Shown piece after piece: positions 1-12,765 of a stretch of 64,000 nt of DNA. The DNA comes from Rhizophagus clarus (taxonomy: Eukaryota; Glomeromycota; Glomeromycetes; Glomerales; Glomeraceae). The position numbers and the translations under genes are program-made. The stretch covers positions 625,001-689,000 of the forward strand of contig BLAL01000059.1 in the NCBI GenBank assembly GCA_015698045.1, written 5' to 3'. Positions within the stretch are counted from its first letter, which is position 1; each line of letters begins with the position of its first letter. Below the pieces are notes generated by a model. That model saw only the letters and a list, made by a program, of their open reading frames with translations. It was not told where the DNA came from and searched no databases.

Positions 1-330
1 TCCATATGTTCTGCAGTTACGCACGATATTCATACAAAATTTCTTTGCATGTAACTGTTGTTAACACGTCAATTTTAGATCATTTTCTCCAAGATTTCCA
101 TTAATGTACTGTGATCCAAGAACTAATGTAACCATTGACAATTTTTTTTTCTCAAAATTTCAATATAAATTTCTGTTTATAAATTTCTGTTTATGTCCTG
201 CGGTCACGATTTCATACAAAATTTCTTTACATGTAACCAGATCATTGCCCAAAATTTCCGTTAATGAGAAATTTGTTAATCCAAAATTTCCGTTTATGTG
301 CTGCAATCATGATACTATGATTTCCAATTA
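1..330. repeat. Diverged tandem repeat
   Basis: Related blocks recur here. A block containing CATACAAAATTTCTT followed by CATGTAAC occurs near 31-52 and again near 211-237. The motif CAAAATTTCCGTT occurs near 251 and 282. The copies are diverged and spaced irregularly. The open frame at 104-331 is a by-product of the repeat and matches nothing I know. Confidence 0.5.
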
Positions 331-370
331 AAAATATTATAAAAGCAGTTAATGAATTAAATACACAAAC

Positions 371-3300
371 GTGTATGGACATTTTTTAAATTTACTCATT
401 TTATTATTCCTTATTATAATTATTATCATAGCTATGTTACGAAATAAACCTCAAAAAGCGAATATTGCTACATTACCTTTTTGTATCCATAATAATTTTA
501 GAAGGTTGCCCAACAGATTTTTATTATCGGATAATGATGACAATGAAAAAATAGTACAAAAAGATTTTGAAGATGATAATATTAGCGGTGAAGAGTATAA
601 TGAATATGGCGACGGAGATGATGATTTAGAATAACGAAGCGATGATGATCATATAAAATAGCGAAGTGATAATGGTGATGATTTAGAATAACGAAGCGAT
701 AATGATCATATAGAACAGCGAAGCAATAATGGTGATGATTTAGAATAACGAAATAATGATGATCATTTAGAACAACAAAGCGATAATGATCATTTAGAAC
801 AACGAAACGATAATGATGATGATTTAGAACAACAAAGCAATAATGAAGAAGATGATACCAACATGATTTCAACATCATCAGAGAATGAAACAGAAAGCGA
901 TTATATAATGTCCTTAGAAAGTGATGAAGAATATGAAACAATATCGTTAGATAATGAAGAAAGACATGATTCTGATATCTCAGAAGAAAAGCTATTCGTT
1001 GATGAAGCATTGGCTAAAGATAAGTTACCATCTTATGATGGTGATTTTGCTCCATATTTTCAAAATTTAACTACTGCTACCTTATTTTGTTGGATTTATA
1101 AGCATAATATTTCAACAAATGCATATGAAGATCTTGTTGATATTATCATGAGACCAGAATTTAATAGAGATCATATTGTAAAGAATATTCAAAAATTTCG
1201 AGCATGGAGGGAGCGTCTTCCTCTTCCCTCAATATCAGCAAAATCTATCTCAATTTTATCAAAAAAACACCATCAACTTTAAAGGATTCAAAGATGGCAT
1301 ATCAACTTTCAATAAGTGATATCATTTGAAATGTTCTTAACAACCCATCACTATTAAAGGAAATGTATTTTAGTACTGGTATCGATTCAAAAACAAAATC
1401 TGAGTACTGGCATGGTACCTTATGAGCAGAGTCACCTCTTTTCGGTCAAGAACAATTAATGATATCAGGGGGGTAATTATTTATTAAATGCAAGCTGATA
1501 GTAGAGAGGCGAAGCAATAAAGTACAAGAGACTAACACTTTTTTCATATGTATATAATGGAGATATACCAATATGGCAATTTTGTTTACTATTACGACAA
1601 TGAGCGAAAACTTGGCAGATTGAGAGCGATATTATTAAATAAAGAGAACTAACAGTATCGGCTGAGAATCCAAAAAGTTCTAGATTATAGTGACTTGCCT
1701 GGAACTTTTAAAGGAGAATTAAGACAAAATCGCTCTCTTTTCAGAGAAGTTTGGTTACAAGATGAACTATTCTTGACAATAACAACATCACAAATTTCAG
1801 AAAAGGTTGCTGCAGATACATTACGAATTACCAAAATACTTTATAAACATCATATATACTGGCGCATTTGTAATGCAATATTCTCTTATCAACATCCTTC
1901 AGAATATATTTCCATAAGACAGCCACCATCTCCAACAATTCCGTTTTATAAGCTGTTTTTGGACATATACTACGATAATTTTGGAACATTTAAAAATGTT
2001 TATCATTCGTTAAAAGGTGTTTATGTGCAGTTTGGAAATATGCCTGCCTGTCAAAGAAAGTTGCTCAAAAATCACTTTGTTCTCAGGTTTGTTCTTTTTG
2101 GTGGTAATTTCAATGAATTCATGTTGCCATTTATTTCTGAAATAAAAGAATTCAAACAAGGAAAATTAATGGAAGTGAATGGCCAAGATGCTTGGGTGAT
2201 AGCCAGTTTAAGTGTCGTAACTGCTGATTTACCACAAGGGAATGACATGTGCGATGTATTACAACATAATGCCAATAAAGGTTGTCGCACTTGTACAGCC
2301 TTTTGAGAATCACTTACCAACTTCTCTCAGGATGTACCAGCAACATCAAGATATCATCACATCACTGACGATCAATTTAAAGAGATATTTAACGAACCTG
2401 CTACCACAAGGCAAAGATGACTTTATACTGAGTTTGGACTAAGAATAAGGCCTGGCATTTTGGATAGGCTGCTAAGAGAAAGGCATCTACAGACACCTCA
2501 AGATGTATATCATGCAACTGCTGAAAAGATTAGACGACTTCTTAAATTAACGTATGATCTTTGAATTTAATTAACTTTAGCTAAACAAAATCTTTTAATA
2601 AAGCTTTTTGATTTCCACAGGTGCGAATTATTTTCACAAAAAGAAGAGGACGAGTTTATCAAAGCCTGGAAGAACTTTGAGAAACCAAAAAAATAGTCTC
2701 GTTTGCCAAATCCAATTAGTCACAATGCTAGTTTCATAATGCCTGACTATCTTAGGCTCGCTATGATAATGCCTTTTATACTTAATAGTTTTTTAGAAAC
2801 ATCAAGCTTAAAGGAAAATGAATCCAGAAGCATTCTGCGATGAATTCAAGAATCACGCATTAACATGGTGAAAAATGTAATAATTACTTGTTGGGTATAT
2901 GTAGCAAAAATAATGAGGATGGTTTTTGAAAGCAAGTTTATATTAAATTCATATGACGAATTACAAAAATGCCTTGAAGAAGAAATGAAAATTCTTCCAA
3001 AGATACAATTATTCATAATTCTTATATAATTTTTTATTTTTTATTTATCAATATATAAAATATTATTTAATAATGTGGCTTTAAGTTTTCCCTGAATTTG
3101 CTAACTTACCAAACCTGCATATCAATATCCACTTGCTGGTGCATGCAAGGACTTATGGTACTCTTATAAACACTCAAGTTGGTATCAAAAAGATGGTGCA
3201 TCAGATCTTTAAAGCAATGGTACCATGAACAAATTGCAAGAATGTCAAGCTAGACTTGTTAAAGCGGTATACTATGCTCTTTGCAATTCGTCATTTAGTA

Positions 3301-4049
3301 GATGGAGGTGCAGATCAAATATTATCACAACCTTGTAGAGGTTTCGCTACTATGTCCTCAAATTTTAGAAATTTATTGACTAATTGGTATATTACTGAAG
3401 ACAAGGTATCAAATGAACAAGAACCAGAAGAAAATGAAGAAGGTTTGTATTACAATTTTATAATAATAATATTTCTGCAATTATTAACGTAATTTTATTT
3501 TATATAGCGATTTCATCTCCAGTGGATTTTATTACAAATATTATCTTAAAGAGGAGCTTGTCCTGTCAGAATCGTGAAAATATCATGAAAAATTTACCAA
3601 ATTTCAAATCTGAGCTGCTTCTTTCATTTATGGACATTGGACAAAAGTCAGCTCTTATATATTCTCAAATGAGCTGGTATGAATTGGCGACATATACTAT
3701 GGAAGAAAGCGATGGCATCTTTTCCAAAGTACATCTTCATATTGGTGATGTCGTAACAATACACGAGGAAGACAGTGGTGAATGTTATGCAATTATAAAA
3801 GAGATCTTCAAATACAAAGGCAATGATGATAAATATTATGCCTTTATTACAATTGATTGGTTTGACAATATTAACAGAATTCACAACGTATTGAAATGTC
3901 CTCTTTTTCACATTCAGACAAGCCAAGACATTCGCTGGAGAAGAATCTTCCCGATATCAATAATTGACCACATACAGAAAATTCACTTTGTCTATGATAC
4001 GAAAATTGATTTGTGGATAAAAAATAATTATTATTTTACGGCTATATAG
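371..4049 (+). mobile_element. Decayed CACTA/Tnp2-like (Transposase_21) DNA transposon ORF
   Basis: This is a broken transposase-type ORF about 3.7 kb long. The N-terminal part (371-1282) is acidic and repetitive. A middle block (1695-2306) carries a segment with 'ADLPQGND' and then 'NKGCRTC', as in the conserved core of Tnp2-type CACTA transposases. A block near 2310-2560 continues it ('SRYHHITDDQF', 'RHLQTPQDVYHAT'). The C-terminal part (3256-4049) has a BAH-like stretch ('HIGDVVTIHEEDSGE', 'WRRIFPISIIDH'), a usual tail of such proteins in these fungi. It is interrupted by in-frame stops, at least one frameshift (A-run near 1260) and probably introns, for example near 2560-2620 and 3450-3510. 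I could not define terminal inverted repeats. The family assignment is from motif memory, not a search. Confidence 0.7.
571..850 (+). repeat. Coding minisatellite, acidic/Gln repeat
   Basis: About nine imperfect units of 24-36 bp encode variants of 'DDLEQRSND'. They lie in the transposon frame between 371 and 863. Four of the glutamine positions are TAA or TAG. The other units keep CAA or CAG at the same place. Confidence 0.75.
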
Positions 4050-4760
4050 CTTTATTAGTAATATTATGTTAATAAATTTACAATATACATATAAGTTTAT
4101 ACTACGTTTACTTATTAAATTCATTATTATTTTAACAATATCAAAATGATACAGTATCTTTTTTTATTAAATAAATGTAACAATATCGTTTTGATATCAT
4201 TATGGTATCGTAACTGGTCCATTACTTATCACGTGATAACGTAACTTTATATTGATTATCCAATCAAAATCATTGTTTGTTTGTTAAAACATTCGCATGA
4301 CGGTTATTTCTACTCCATTCTCTACATTTTACTGTAATAACTTACATTTTAATATTGTCAGTCTATTTAAAATATTTCTTAATAATATTAACAATCATAT
4401 ACGCGTCAATTTTTTATTCTGACGTAATCTCAACATTGAAAAATAGTTTATTCGACACCTTGACAGGTACGAAATAAAAAGTTATTTATAATAATATTAA
4501 TTGTTTTACAAATTTTAGCTCTCGCTGTGCAAATATTGTTTAGAAATATTTTTTAACAATATAACAGAAATTCGGGATGTATTTTTTTATTTATTTATCT
4601 ATTTATTATTATTTTTTTTAAAAAAAGAAAAATTTTTTAATAGTAGTGTATAATAATATTTGCGACGAAATTCAGACGAAATTTGGAATGTACGCAAAGA
4701 AAGTTTCAGTATAGTATTATTTTCCCTCTTTTTTATACTTGGGAATGCGATTGTTCTAGC
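4050..4760. other. AT-rich spacer, no gene seen
   Basis: No supported reading frame. Motifs of the type ATCGTTTTGATATCATTATGG near 4178-4208 resemble the foldback further right, so this may be flanking repeat DNA. Confidence 0.5.
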
Positions 4761-4762
4761 AT

Positions 4763-5460
4763 CATAATGATATCATCACGTTGTTTTATATTAGCATTCG
4801 GAAAGAGAGATGTCTAAGTAATTTACCAGGCATGACCGTATCTTTAATTTCGCAGAAACTTGCATCGTAATCAGAAACTTATCAATTTAACATTTTAAAC
4901 AAGTTTCAAGATAATATTAGTGTCATAACGATATCGTCACGTTGTTTTATGTTAACCATCCAGTGAGAGAGATGCGAAACTTAATATTTTTTTTTGTAAG
5001 AATATATGAATTTTCTTTTTTTCTTTTCTTTTTTTTTTGTAAGGAACGTTATAATAACGTTTCTTCTGTTTCTTTTAGGTTCATCAATTCAACATTTTTA
5101 ACAAGTTTCAATATAATATTAGTGTCATAACGATATCATCACGTTGTTTTATGTTAACCATCTGGTGAGAGAGATGCGAAACTTAATATTTTTTTTTTTT
5201 GTAAGAAATGTTATATGAATTTTCTTTTTTTCTTTTCTTTTTCTTTTTTTTTTGTAAGGAACGTTATAATAACGTTTCTTCTGTTTTTTTTAGGTTCAAG
5301 TGTTTTAGCTTAATTTAATCAGGTATGATCGTAACTTTAATTTCGCAGAGCTTGTGCCATAATCCAGACACTCTAAATTCAACATTTTTAATAAGTTTTA
5401 ATATAATATTAGTGTTGAACCGATATCGTCACGTTATTTTATGTCATCCTATCTAGAGAT
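4763..5460. repeat. Tandem array of about 200-bp units
   Basis: Four related copies begin near 4763, 4921, 5123 and 5413. Each starts with a variant of 'ACGATATCRTCACGTTG' followed by 'TTTTATGTTA'. The second and third share about 200 bp, including a GAGAGAGATGCGAAAC block, poly-T tracts and the inverted repeat AACGTTAT-A-ATAACGTT (near 5046 and 5261). The first and fourth copies are partial or diverged. No coding capacity is supported. Confidence 0.75.
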
Positions 5461-5729
5461 AGGGATATTCTTCCTTTAATTACTGTAATTCGCAATATTT
5501 AACAATTAAATAACAATTAAAACATCATAATTGTCATAATTGCATTATAAAAAATATATATATTAATTAATTAATAAACAAATTAATTTAAACCAATTAA
5601 AATTGATTTAATTTATTGAATGTATCTACTACGTTTCATTATCATCCTGATACAGTTTAAATGTCATCACGATATTTCAATAAAATATTTAGCGATCTTA
5701 ATGATACCATAACAACATAATTATAATAT

Positions 5730-6066
5730 CCTAACGATACATTTTCAACAACTTCACGATAATATTAATTTTTAAATGATATCATGATAATATATTAAAT
5801 GATATCATGACAATATATTTATGATAATCTTAACGATACATTTTCAACATCTTCACGATAACATCACAATTTCCATTTCAACATCATTACGATATCGAGA
5901 CTATAAATCGATATAATATCAGAATGATATCAGAACGATATTAAATTTCAAATATCGTGAGGATGTTGAAAAGGTATCGTTAAGATTATCATAAATATAT
6001 CGTCATGATATCATTTAAAAAAATTGTGATGTTATCGTGAAGATGTTGAAAATGTATCGTTAAGAT
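5730..6066. repeat. Foldback (long inverted repeat), MITE-like
   Basis: The left arm (about 5740-5878) and right arm (about 5945-6066) are reverse complements over most of their length. CTTAACGATACATTTTCAAC at 5830 pairs with the complement near 6043-6062. The TTTATGATAATCTTAACGAT block pairs with its complement near 5975-5996. The unpaired centre is about 70 bp. Many internal ATGATATCAT palindromes are present. No transposase ORF lies inside. Confidence 0.7.
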
Positions 6067-6173
6067 ATTGTGGCAGATTTGAAGATTTCAGCAAAGTATA
6101 ATCGATTCATAAGTATAAAAGAGATAGACAACAGAAACGACTATCAGGCCAATTAGACAAAGTTGACCGTAGG

Positions 6174-7083
6174 ATGCACGTAAATGCGCAATTGTCTGAA
6201 GTGAGCAGTATTTTATTTTAATGCACTTCTTTTTAGTCATTTGAAATTAATTTTTATATATTTGACAGAAAAAAAATAGACGAGTAAAGGCGGCAATAAA
6301 ATTATATGAAAGAAATGACGCCAACATAAAGGAATTCGATGAAGACAAATTATTACCAATGCTTATACAGAATGATTGTCATTCCATTGAGCAATCAGAT
6401 TCTGAAGACAATTCAAGACAGAAATTGCCTGATAATAAGCAGTTCTTGCATGTATACGATTGGTTATGGCGTTTAGACGAGGTATTAAAGTGATTACTAT
6501 TTCTAACCTATTTTAATATTTATTCGATATTTGTTTATCTTTGTTTTAATAGTTAAAACAGCTATTACGAGACGTATTAGACCCTGAAGCAGAATATATT
6601 CAACACGCAAAAAAGCAACAGGAGCGAATTTATAATGATGATATTTACTTCATGTCTAGTAAACCTCTTGAGAATGCGCTTGAATGGGCGCTTGATAAAA
6701 TGAAAATGTACGAGACAGATGAAACAAATAAAACAATTGGCGTTAGCGAATATGATGATATGGTTGATGATTTGATTCAATCTTACGAGGATCGTGTGCT
6801 AATAGAACTGAATTTAACAGAGCCATATTCAGATTTCTTGTTAAATTCGACAGAAATGAATTCAACTAGACCTGAAGATTTGGATGAGATTGGTGAAAGT
6901 TTGACAACAGTAAGTTGAATTATTTTAATATTTTTACGTTGCAAATATCATTAATTAATTTTGTTTATATCATATGTTGTATCATATTAGCAACAAAAAG
7001 CTGAACAAAAGCGAAAAGGAAAAGGAAGAGCTACAAAAGACGAAGAACTCCATGAAATCTTCGATGCAGATGAATATTATTAG
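6174..7083 (+). CDS. Unrecognised four-exon protein, possibly a truncated element ORF
   Basis: The exons are 6174-6200, 6269-6481, 6553-6909 and 6991-7083. All introns are GT-AG and phase 0, and the model gives about 229 aa. I do not recognise the family. The product is charged, with an acidic middle ('EQSDSEDNSRQ', 'EYDDMVDDLIQSYEDR') and a Lys/Arg-rich patch ('KRKGKGRATKDEE') just before a Tyr-Tyr-stop end. ATG at 6174 is the first in-frame Met. However, the frame stays open upstream to a stop at 6099-6101, and that stretch is basic, so the true N-terminus may be missing. The foldback ends about 100 bp upstream. It may therefore be the C-terminal remnant of a larger element-encoded protein. 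Confidence 0.5.
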
Positions 7084-10000
7084 TATATTTTATATTTATT
7101 TTTTTGGTTATATAATTATTACTGGATATTTTATATTTTTTTTGTACGGTTAATCATATGCGGGTTGGTTTATATAATTATTTTATATTACTATATACTA
7201 TATACGTCAATATATATAAAATAAATGGTTTTTATTTGCTTATAAAATACAAAATGATGCTTTATTATTCGACCATGAAAAACCTCTAGTTCAACCTATT
7301 TATCAATTATATTCGGATTACATACAGTAGTTGAATATAGTTTTTTTTAGGGTCAAATAAATATATAATAATATTCTAATAAAGGTAAAATGATGGTCAA
7401 ATTTTCTTTCTGAATTTAAGACAATTGGCACCCTAAATGCGCCAAAAAAATCAGCCTCAATTTGACATAGGTTAGATCGTCATTCGACCTATATTCGACC
7501 TGGTCAAATTTAGGCTGAATTGTCCTTTTTCGACTAGTGAAATTAACTTTATAAAAATAATATTGAAGTTTTTATAATTAATTTAATTTTCTTTTTCACA
7601 ATATTTTTTTTTTATTATAAAACATTTTAATATATTTTTTTTTTATTTTTATTATAAAACTTTATATTTTAATAGATAAACAAAAATAATAAAATACAAT
7701 TTACATATATTATAAATTTATAAAAATAATCTTTATTTAGAATTCTATATAATTAAAATTAAAATTCCATTTTTAAATATTAAAAATTACATTAATAAAT
7801 ATTGTTCCTTATAATAAATTTTATATATTTTATTAGCTTTAATATAGCTATAGTTAATTTTTAATAAAATTATTAAAGTTAAAGTATGAAATTTTTTAAA
7901 ATTTTTAACTGTTTTAAACCTATAATATTTTACTAATGGTTAAGCTTTAATTTATAATAGATTATTAAGATTATTTGTTATATAGATTATAGTTTAAACT
8001 TTATAGTAAAAAATTTTTATTAAAATAACTTTATTTTTTATAAAATTAGATGAAAACTGAAATTTTGATAAAATTGCAAACAAATTTATTTGCAATATCT
8101 TATTGTTTAAGGAATAAAAGTATTTTTAAAATTTTTAATTAATATATACTACTTTTAAATAATAAAATAATTAAATTTTAATAATTTTACTATTATTAAA
8201 TTTATCTTAATAAAAAAAATTTAATAATAATAAAATTATATTTTTAGCACATGCAAAATATAGAGAATGTGCATTTAGCTTTAAATTCCTAGTTTGAAAC
8301 TAAGCCATGGAGTGTATATATAAAGAAAATGCATTTATAAAGGGTGCACTTATATAGGCAATATTGTATAATCTATTAAAAATTAATAAATTATTAAATG
8401 CAAATTTATTATTTATAGAAAATATTTAACCAATTAAATTTAATAAATTAATCATAAATGAAATCATTTGGTAAAAAAATAATTTCATCTAAATGCAAAT
8501 TAATAATATTCTTAAAAATATTACTAATATTTGTTTTATAAAAAAATATTTTTTTATATTTAAAATACAAATTTAATTAATAGTTTAAATTTTAAATAAT
8601 AAGTATAAATTATTTTATCTTTTTATTTTGAAATAAAATATTACTAATATTATTTATTAATATTTATTTATTTATTTTTTTTTTTTTTGATTTAATAAAG
8701 CAAATACTTTAGTTTAGTTTTTAAAAGTTAATTCTAAAGATTCTAAAGAAAGAAAAAGTATTTATAATATTTTTAAATTAATTATTATTATTATTTTTAT
8801 TATTATTTTTTTTTATAGATTTTTTTTAAACTTTAAAAGTATTTTTATTAAATTTAATTAATTAGATTGATTTAATTATTTATACAATATCTTATTAATT
8901 CAATATTATTTAATAGATTTATTTAGATTATCTATAAACCATTTATTTTTAATTAAATAATACATTTTTTAATAACAGATTAAAATAGACTGAAATATAC
9001 CTTTAATGTAAATTTATACTATAAAAAATTTTGATATTATAGAATAAAAAATGTTTGTCTTTTTTTTTAATAAAAATTTAAAATTCAATTAGTAGTATTT
9101 TTATAGGAATTATATTATGAAAAATATTTTTGTTGTAAATTAATGGTTTTTTGAAAATGGATTTAATTAGTACTGTATAATTTCTTATACTGAAAATTGC
9201 GAATACTGCAAAATTTAAAATGTAATAATTTAAAAACACATGATACATATCTTGACGTAAAGACGCTAGATTATAATTCTGCATTATGTATGAAGTTAAA
9301 TCAACAAAGCGTCAACGTCATTATAACGAATCCAATGAGATTTTTGTATTTTTTAGAATTAACTAATTTAGTCGAGATATAAAATTATTCATCGAGGCGT
9401 AAGGCCGTGTCATGAATTATTATTATTAAATCAACGATCTTTTCCATCTATTTCACTATAATAAATCCAATGAAGACTTTTATATTTTTTTAATTAACTA
9501 TTTTAATTTAAGATTTTATTTTAATTTTTAAAATTAATTCAAATACGTCAAACTCCACTTTTTAATCTTTACGAGACTTTGGTTGCCATTATAGGCAAAA
9601 ATTAACCTAATTCATCTTTTCACCTAAACAAAAAAAGAACGTGACGACATGAAAAAAAACAAATATTGCAGTGCATTTAACAATCATGCATGTATTAAAA
9701 TCTGCAACTAAGACTGCAGAATGAAATTTAATTAGAAAATTATTCATATGGAGTATGGAAATTTTTTTTTTGATCACACCCGTATATTTTGATTCATGTA
9801 AAGAAGGACAGAACTGTAGTATTCTCACCGCATTCATCGTATTATCCAAATTTAGTAAATTTTTAAAACAATATTTACTCGTTTTTTATTGTAATTTATT
9901 AATAAAGATAATAAGTCATTCTAAATTGGTTATAATAAAGCTATATGCAAATTTAGTAATTAATTTTAAGTAACATTTAAATTAAGCAAAACACAAGCTG

Positions 10001-10148
10001 CAAATTTCTGTTGGTAACTCGTATTTATTGATGAAAATTTTATTTGGATTGGATAATCAGGTACAAATTTTGTGTTTACAGATTTTATTAGATATAAATA
10101 AAAAAAATTTTCCCCAAAATCTTACACCCAAATACGATAAAAAAAATA
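7084..10148. other. Very AT-rich intergenic DNA with short diverged repeats
   Basis: No convincing gene. Two related blocks at about 9318-9370 and 9450-9500 share 'AATCCAATGA' followed by a T-rich stretch. They look like copies of a dispersed repeat. Long A/T homopolymers are common from 7560 to 9100. A TATA-like GATATAAATAAAA near 10091 lies about 60 bp before the acetyl-CoA synthetase start. Confidence 0.6.
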
Positions 10149-12270
10149 ATGTCTGACGCTGCTCACGCTGTTCATCAAGTTCCTTCGCGTCTTTTAGACG
10201 CTTCAAAATGTCCCAAACCTCACATTGATTCTTTTGAGACATATAAAAAACTTTACGAGGAGAGTATAAAGGACCCTCAAAAATTCTGGGGAGAGGTAAA
10301 TGTCAACATTAATTCAAATATTCTGTCTTATATATACTTTGTTGTATCACGTTAATTGAATTAATATGATTTATAGAAAGCCAAAGAACTTCTACATTGG
10401 CATAAACCTTTCGAAACTGTTCTATATGGCGGACTTGAGCATGGGGATGTAGCTTGGTTCCGTGAAGGCGAATTGAATGCTTCTTATAATTGTGTTGACA
10501 GACACGCTTATGTCAATCCCGATAAGGTAATTTTCGAATTTCCTCAATATATCTTCTGCATGGTGTAATACATATTAATATTTGGTGGCTTATCATTATA
10601 ATTAGGTCGCGATTATTCATGAAGCTGATGAACCAGGAAATTCTCGTAGTATAACTTACGGAGAATTATTACATCAAGTTAGTCGTCTTGCCAATACCTT
10701 AAAGTCATTGGGATTAAAGAAAGGTGATACGGTGGCCATTTATATGCCCATGGTTCCCGAGGCTGCAGTAGCATTCTTGGCATGCGCAAGGTTAGGCTTA
10801 ATCCATTCTGTTGTATTTGCTGGTTTCTCTTCTGAGGCATTACGTAGTCGTATCATCGATGCCTCAAGTAAACTAGTTATTACAGCTGATGAAGGAAGGC
10901 GTGGGGGTAAAACCATTCACACCAAAAAAATTGTTGATGTAGCATTAGAAGGATGCTCTACGGTTGAACATGTACTCGTATTTCGTCGTACCGGATCTGA
11001 AGTTCCATTTTCTGCTCCACGTGATTTATGGTGGCATGAAGAATTGGAAAAACATCGACCCTATTGCCCACCTGAAATTGTTAATTCAGAAGATCCTTTG
11101 TTTTTGCTTTATACTTCTGGATCAACAGGAAAACCTAAAGGTGTTGTTCATACTACAGCAGGATATTTACTAGGAGCGGCAATTACTTTTAAATATGTTT
11201 TTGACTATCAAGAAAATGATATTTATGGATGCATGGCAGATATTGGATGGATTACAGGACATACTTATATCATATATGGGCCATTACTGAATGGAGGTAC
11301 AACAGTATTATTCGAGTCAACACCGGTTTATCCTTCACCAAGTAGATATTGGCAAGTTGTTGCTCAACATAAAATTACTCAATTATATACTGCTCCAACT
11401 GCTATTAGATTATTAAGAAGATATGGTGATGATTATGTTAAAGGTCATGATTTATCAAGTCTTAGAGTCATTGGTTCCGTGGGGGAACCGATTAATCCTG
11501 AAGCTTGGGAATGGTATTATGAAGTTGTAGGAAGAAAAGAATGTTCAGTAGTTGATACTTATTGGCAAACAGAAACTGGTTCTATCGTCCTTACGCCTTT
11601 ACCAGGTGCAACCGCAATGAAACCAGGTTCTGCTACTTTCCCATTCTTTGGTATTGAAACTGCCGTTTTAGATGCCGAATCAGGAAAAGAGCTTGAAGGG
11701 AATGATGTCGAAGGAGTTTTGGTAATTAAAAAACCTTGGCCTTCGATGGCAAGAACCGTTTATGCTAATCATCATAGATATATGGATACTTATTTAAATG
11801 TTTATAAAGGATATTATTTCACTGGAGATGGAGTTGGTAGAGATCATGATGGTTATTACTGGATTAGAGGTCGTGTAGATGATGTTATTGGTGTTTCAGG
11901 TCATCGTTTATCTACTGCTGAAATTGAATCTGCGTTAATATTACATTCATCTGTTGCGGAAGCTGCTGTAATTGGTGTACATGATGATTTAACGGGTCAA
12001 AGTGTACATGCTTTTTGTACTTTGAAACCTAATCAAGGTGAAACTGATGTTAATGAGTTGGTTTTACAAGTTAGAAAAACTATCGGGTCTTTTGCTGCTC
12101 CAAAGAAGATTTATCTTGTTAATGATTTACCTAAAACTCGCAGTGGTAAAATTATGAGACGTGTACTTAGAAAAATTGTTTCTGGTGAATCTGATCAATT
12201 AGGTGATGTAAGCACTTTAGCTGATCCTTCTATTGTTCCTGTTTTAATTGATTCAGTTCAAAAATCATAA
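10149..12270 (+). CDS. ACS1: Acetyl-CoA synthetase (acetate-CoA ligase, AMP-forming)
   Basis: Activates acetate with ATP and CoA to acetyl-CoA via acetyl-AMP. The exons are 10149-10295, 10377-10526 and 10606-12270. All joins are phase 0, giving 653 aa, the usual length for eukaryotic ACS. The N-terminal ACS domain (about 40-100) contains '[13 protein letters not shown]'. The P-loop-like AMP-binding motif [11 protein letters not shown] is at 268-278. 'YWQTETGS' and 'GYYFTGDG' follow, then the hinge region '[13 protein letters not shown]'. The C-terminal '[11 protein letters not shown]' holds the catalytic lysine (about K614), the residue acetylated in bacterial ACS. The start ATG is the first in frame, and the N-terminus '[14 protein letters not shown]' shows no clear organelle signal, so a cytosolic or nuclear location is likely. 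It is intact and converges on the SH3-protein gene. Confidence 0.97.
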
Positions 12271-12765
12271 ATTTTTATAAAATCATGTATTTATTAGTTT
12301 ATTGTACAATTATATTAAATACTTCATTTATTTACCCTAATAAACCAATTGGTTATTGTTCTTTTAACTATTGAAAATTGTTTATTTTGATTTTTATTAA
12401 GTAAATTACTGTAATTTTAATACAAAATTTTTTTGTAATTATACAAATATAAACTAAACTAAATGATCTAATTATAAATAAAAAAATTTTTTTGGTAAAT
12501 AGATAAAAGATCTATTATAATAAATAAATTTCCAATAAAAAATAGTAATTTAGTCTTATCAAATTACCAGGAAAAATAATAAACATTAGAAATTACTTTA
12601 AAGAAAATTTTTTTTTTTTTTAAAAAAAAAAAAAAATAAAATGAAATTATATACAGTCATTCTCAATTCAAACTTTGTAACCTGACAAGCATGAAGATGA
12701 GAATTAACTTTAACAAATATGTCTTTGCTCAACTAAAGAAAAAAAAATAAAATAAGAAAATCTTC
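12271..12765. other. Intergenic spacer between convergent genes
   Basis: Holds the two 3' ends. A T-run directly followed by an A-run (about 12607-12636) forms a perfect hairpin-capable palindrome. No gene is seen. Confidence 0.6.

Noticed and set aside
571..860. Possible reassignment of TAA/TAG to glutamine
   Set aside because: The stops sit at Gln positions, but intact genes in the window (ACS1, CSN5, SET, GPCR, array copies) end with these stops and have none inside. Decay of a transposon explains it.
582..1010. His/Tyr-rich antisense ORF
   Set aside because: Shadow of the acidic coding repeat on the other strand.
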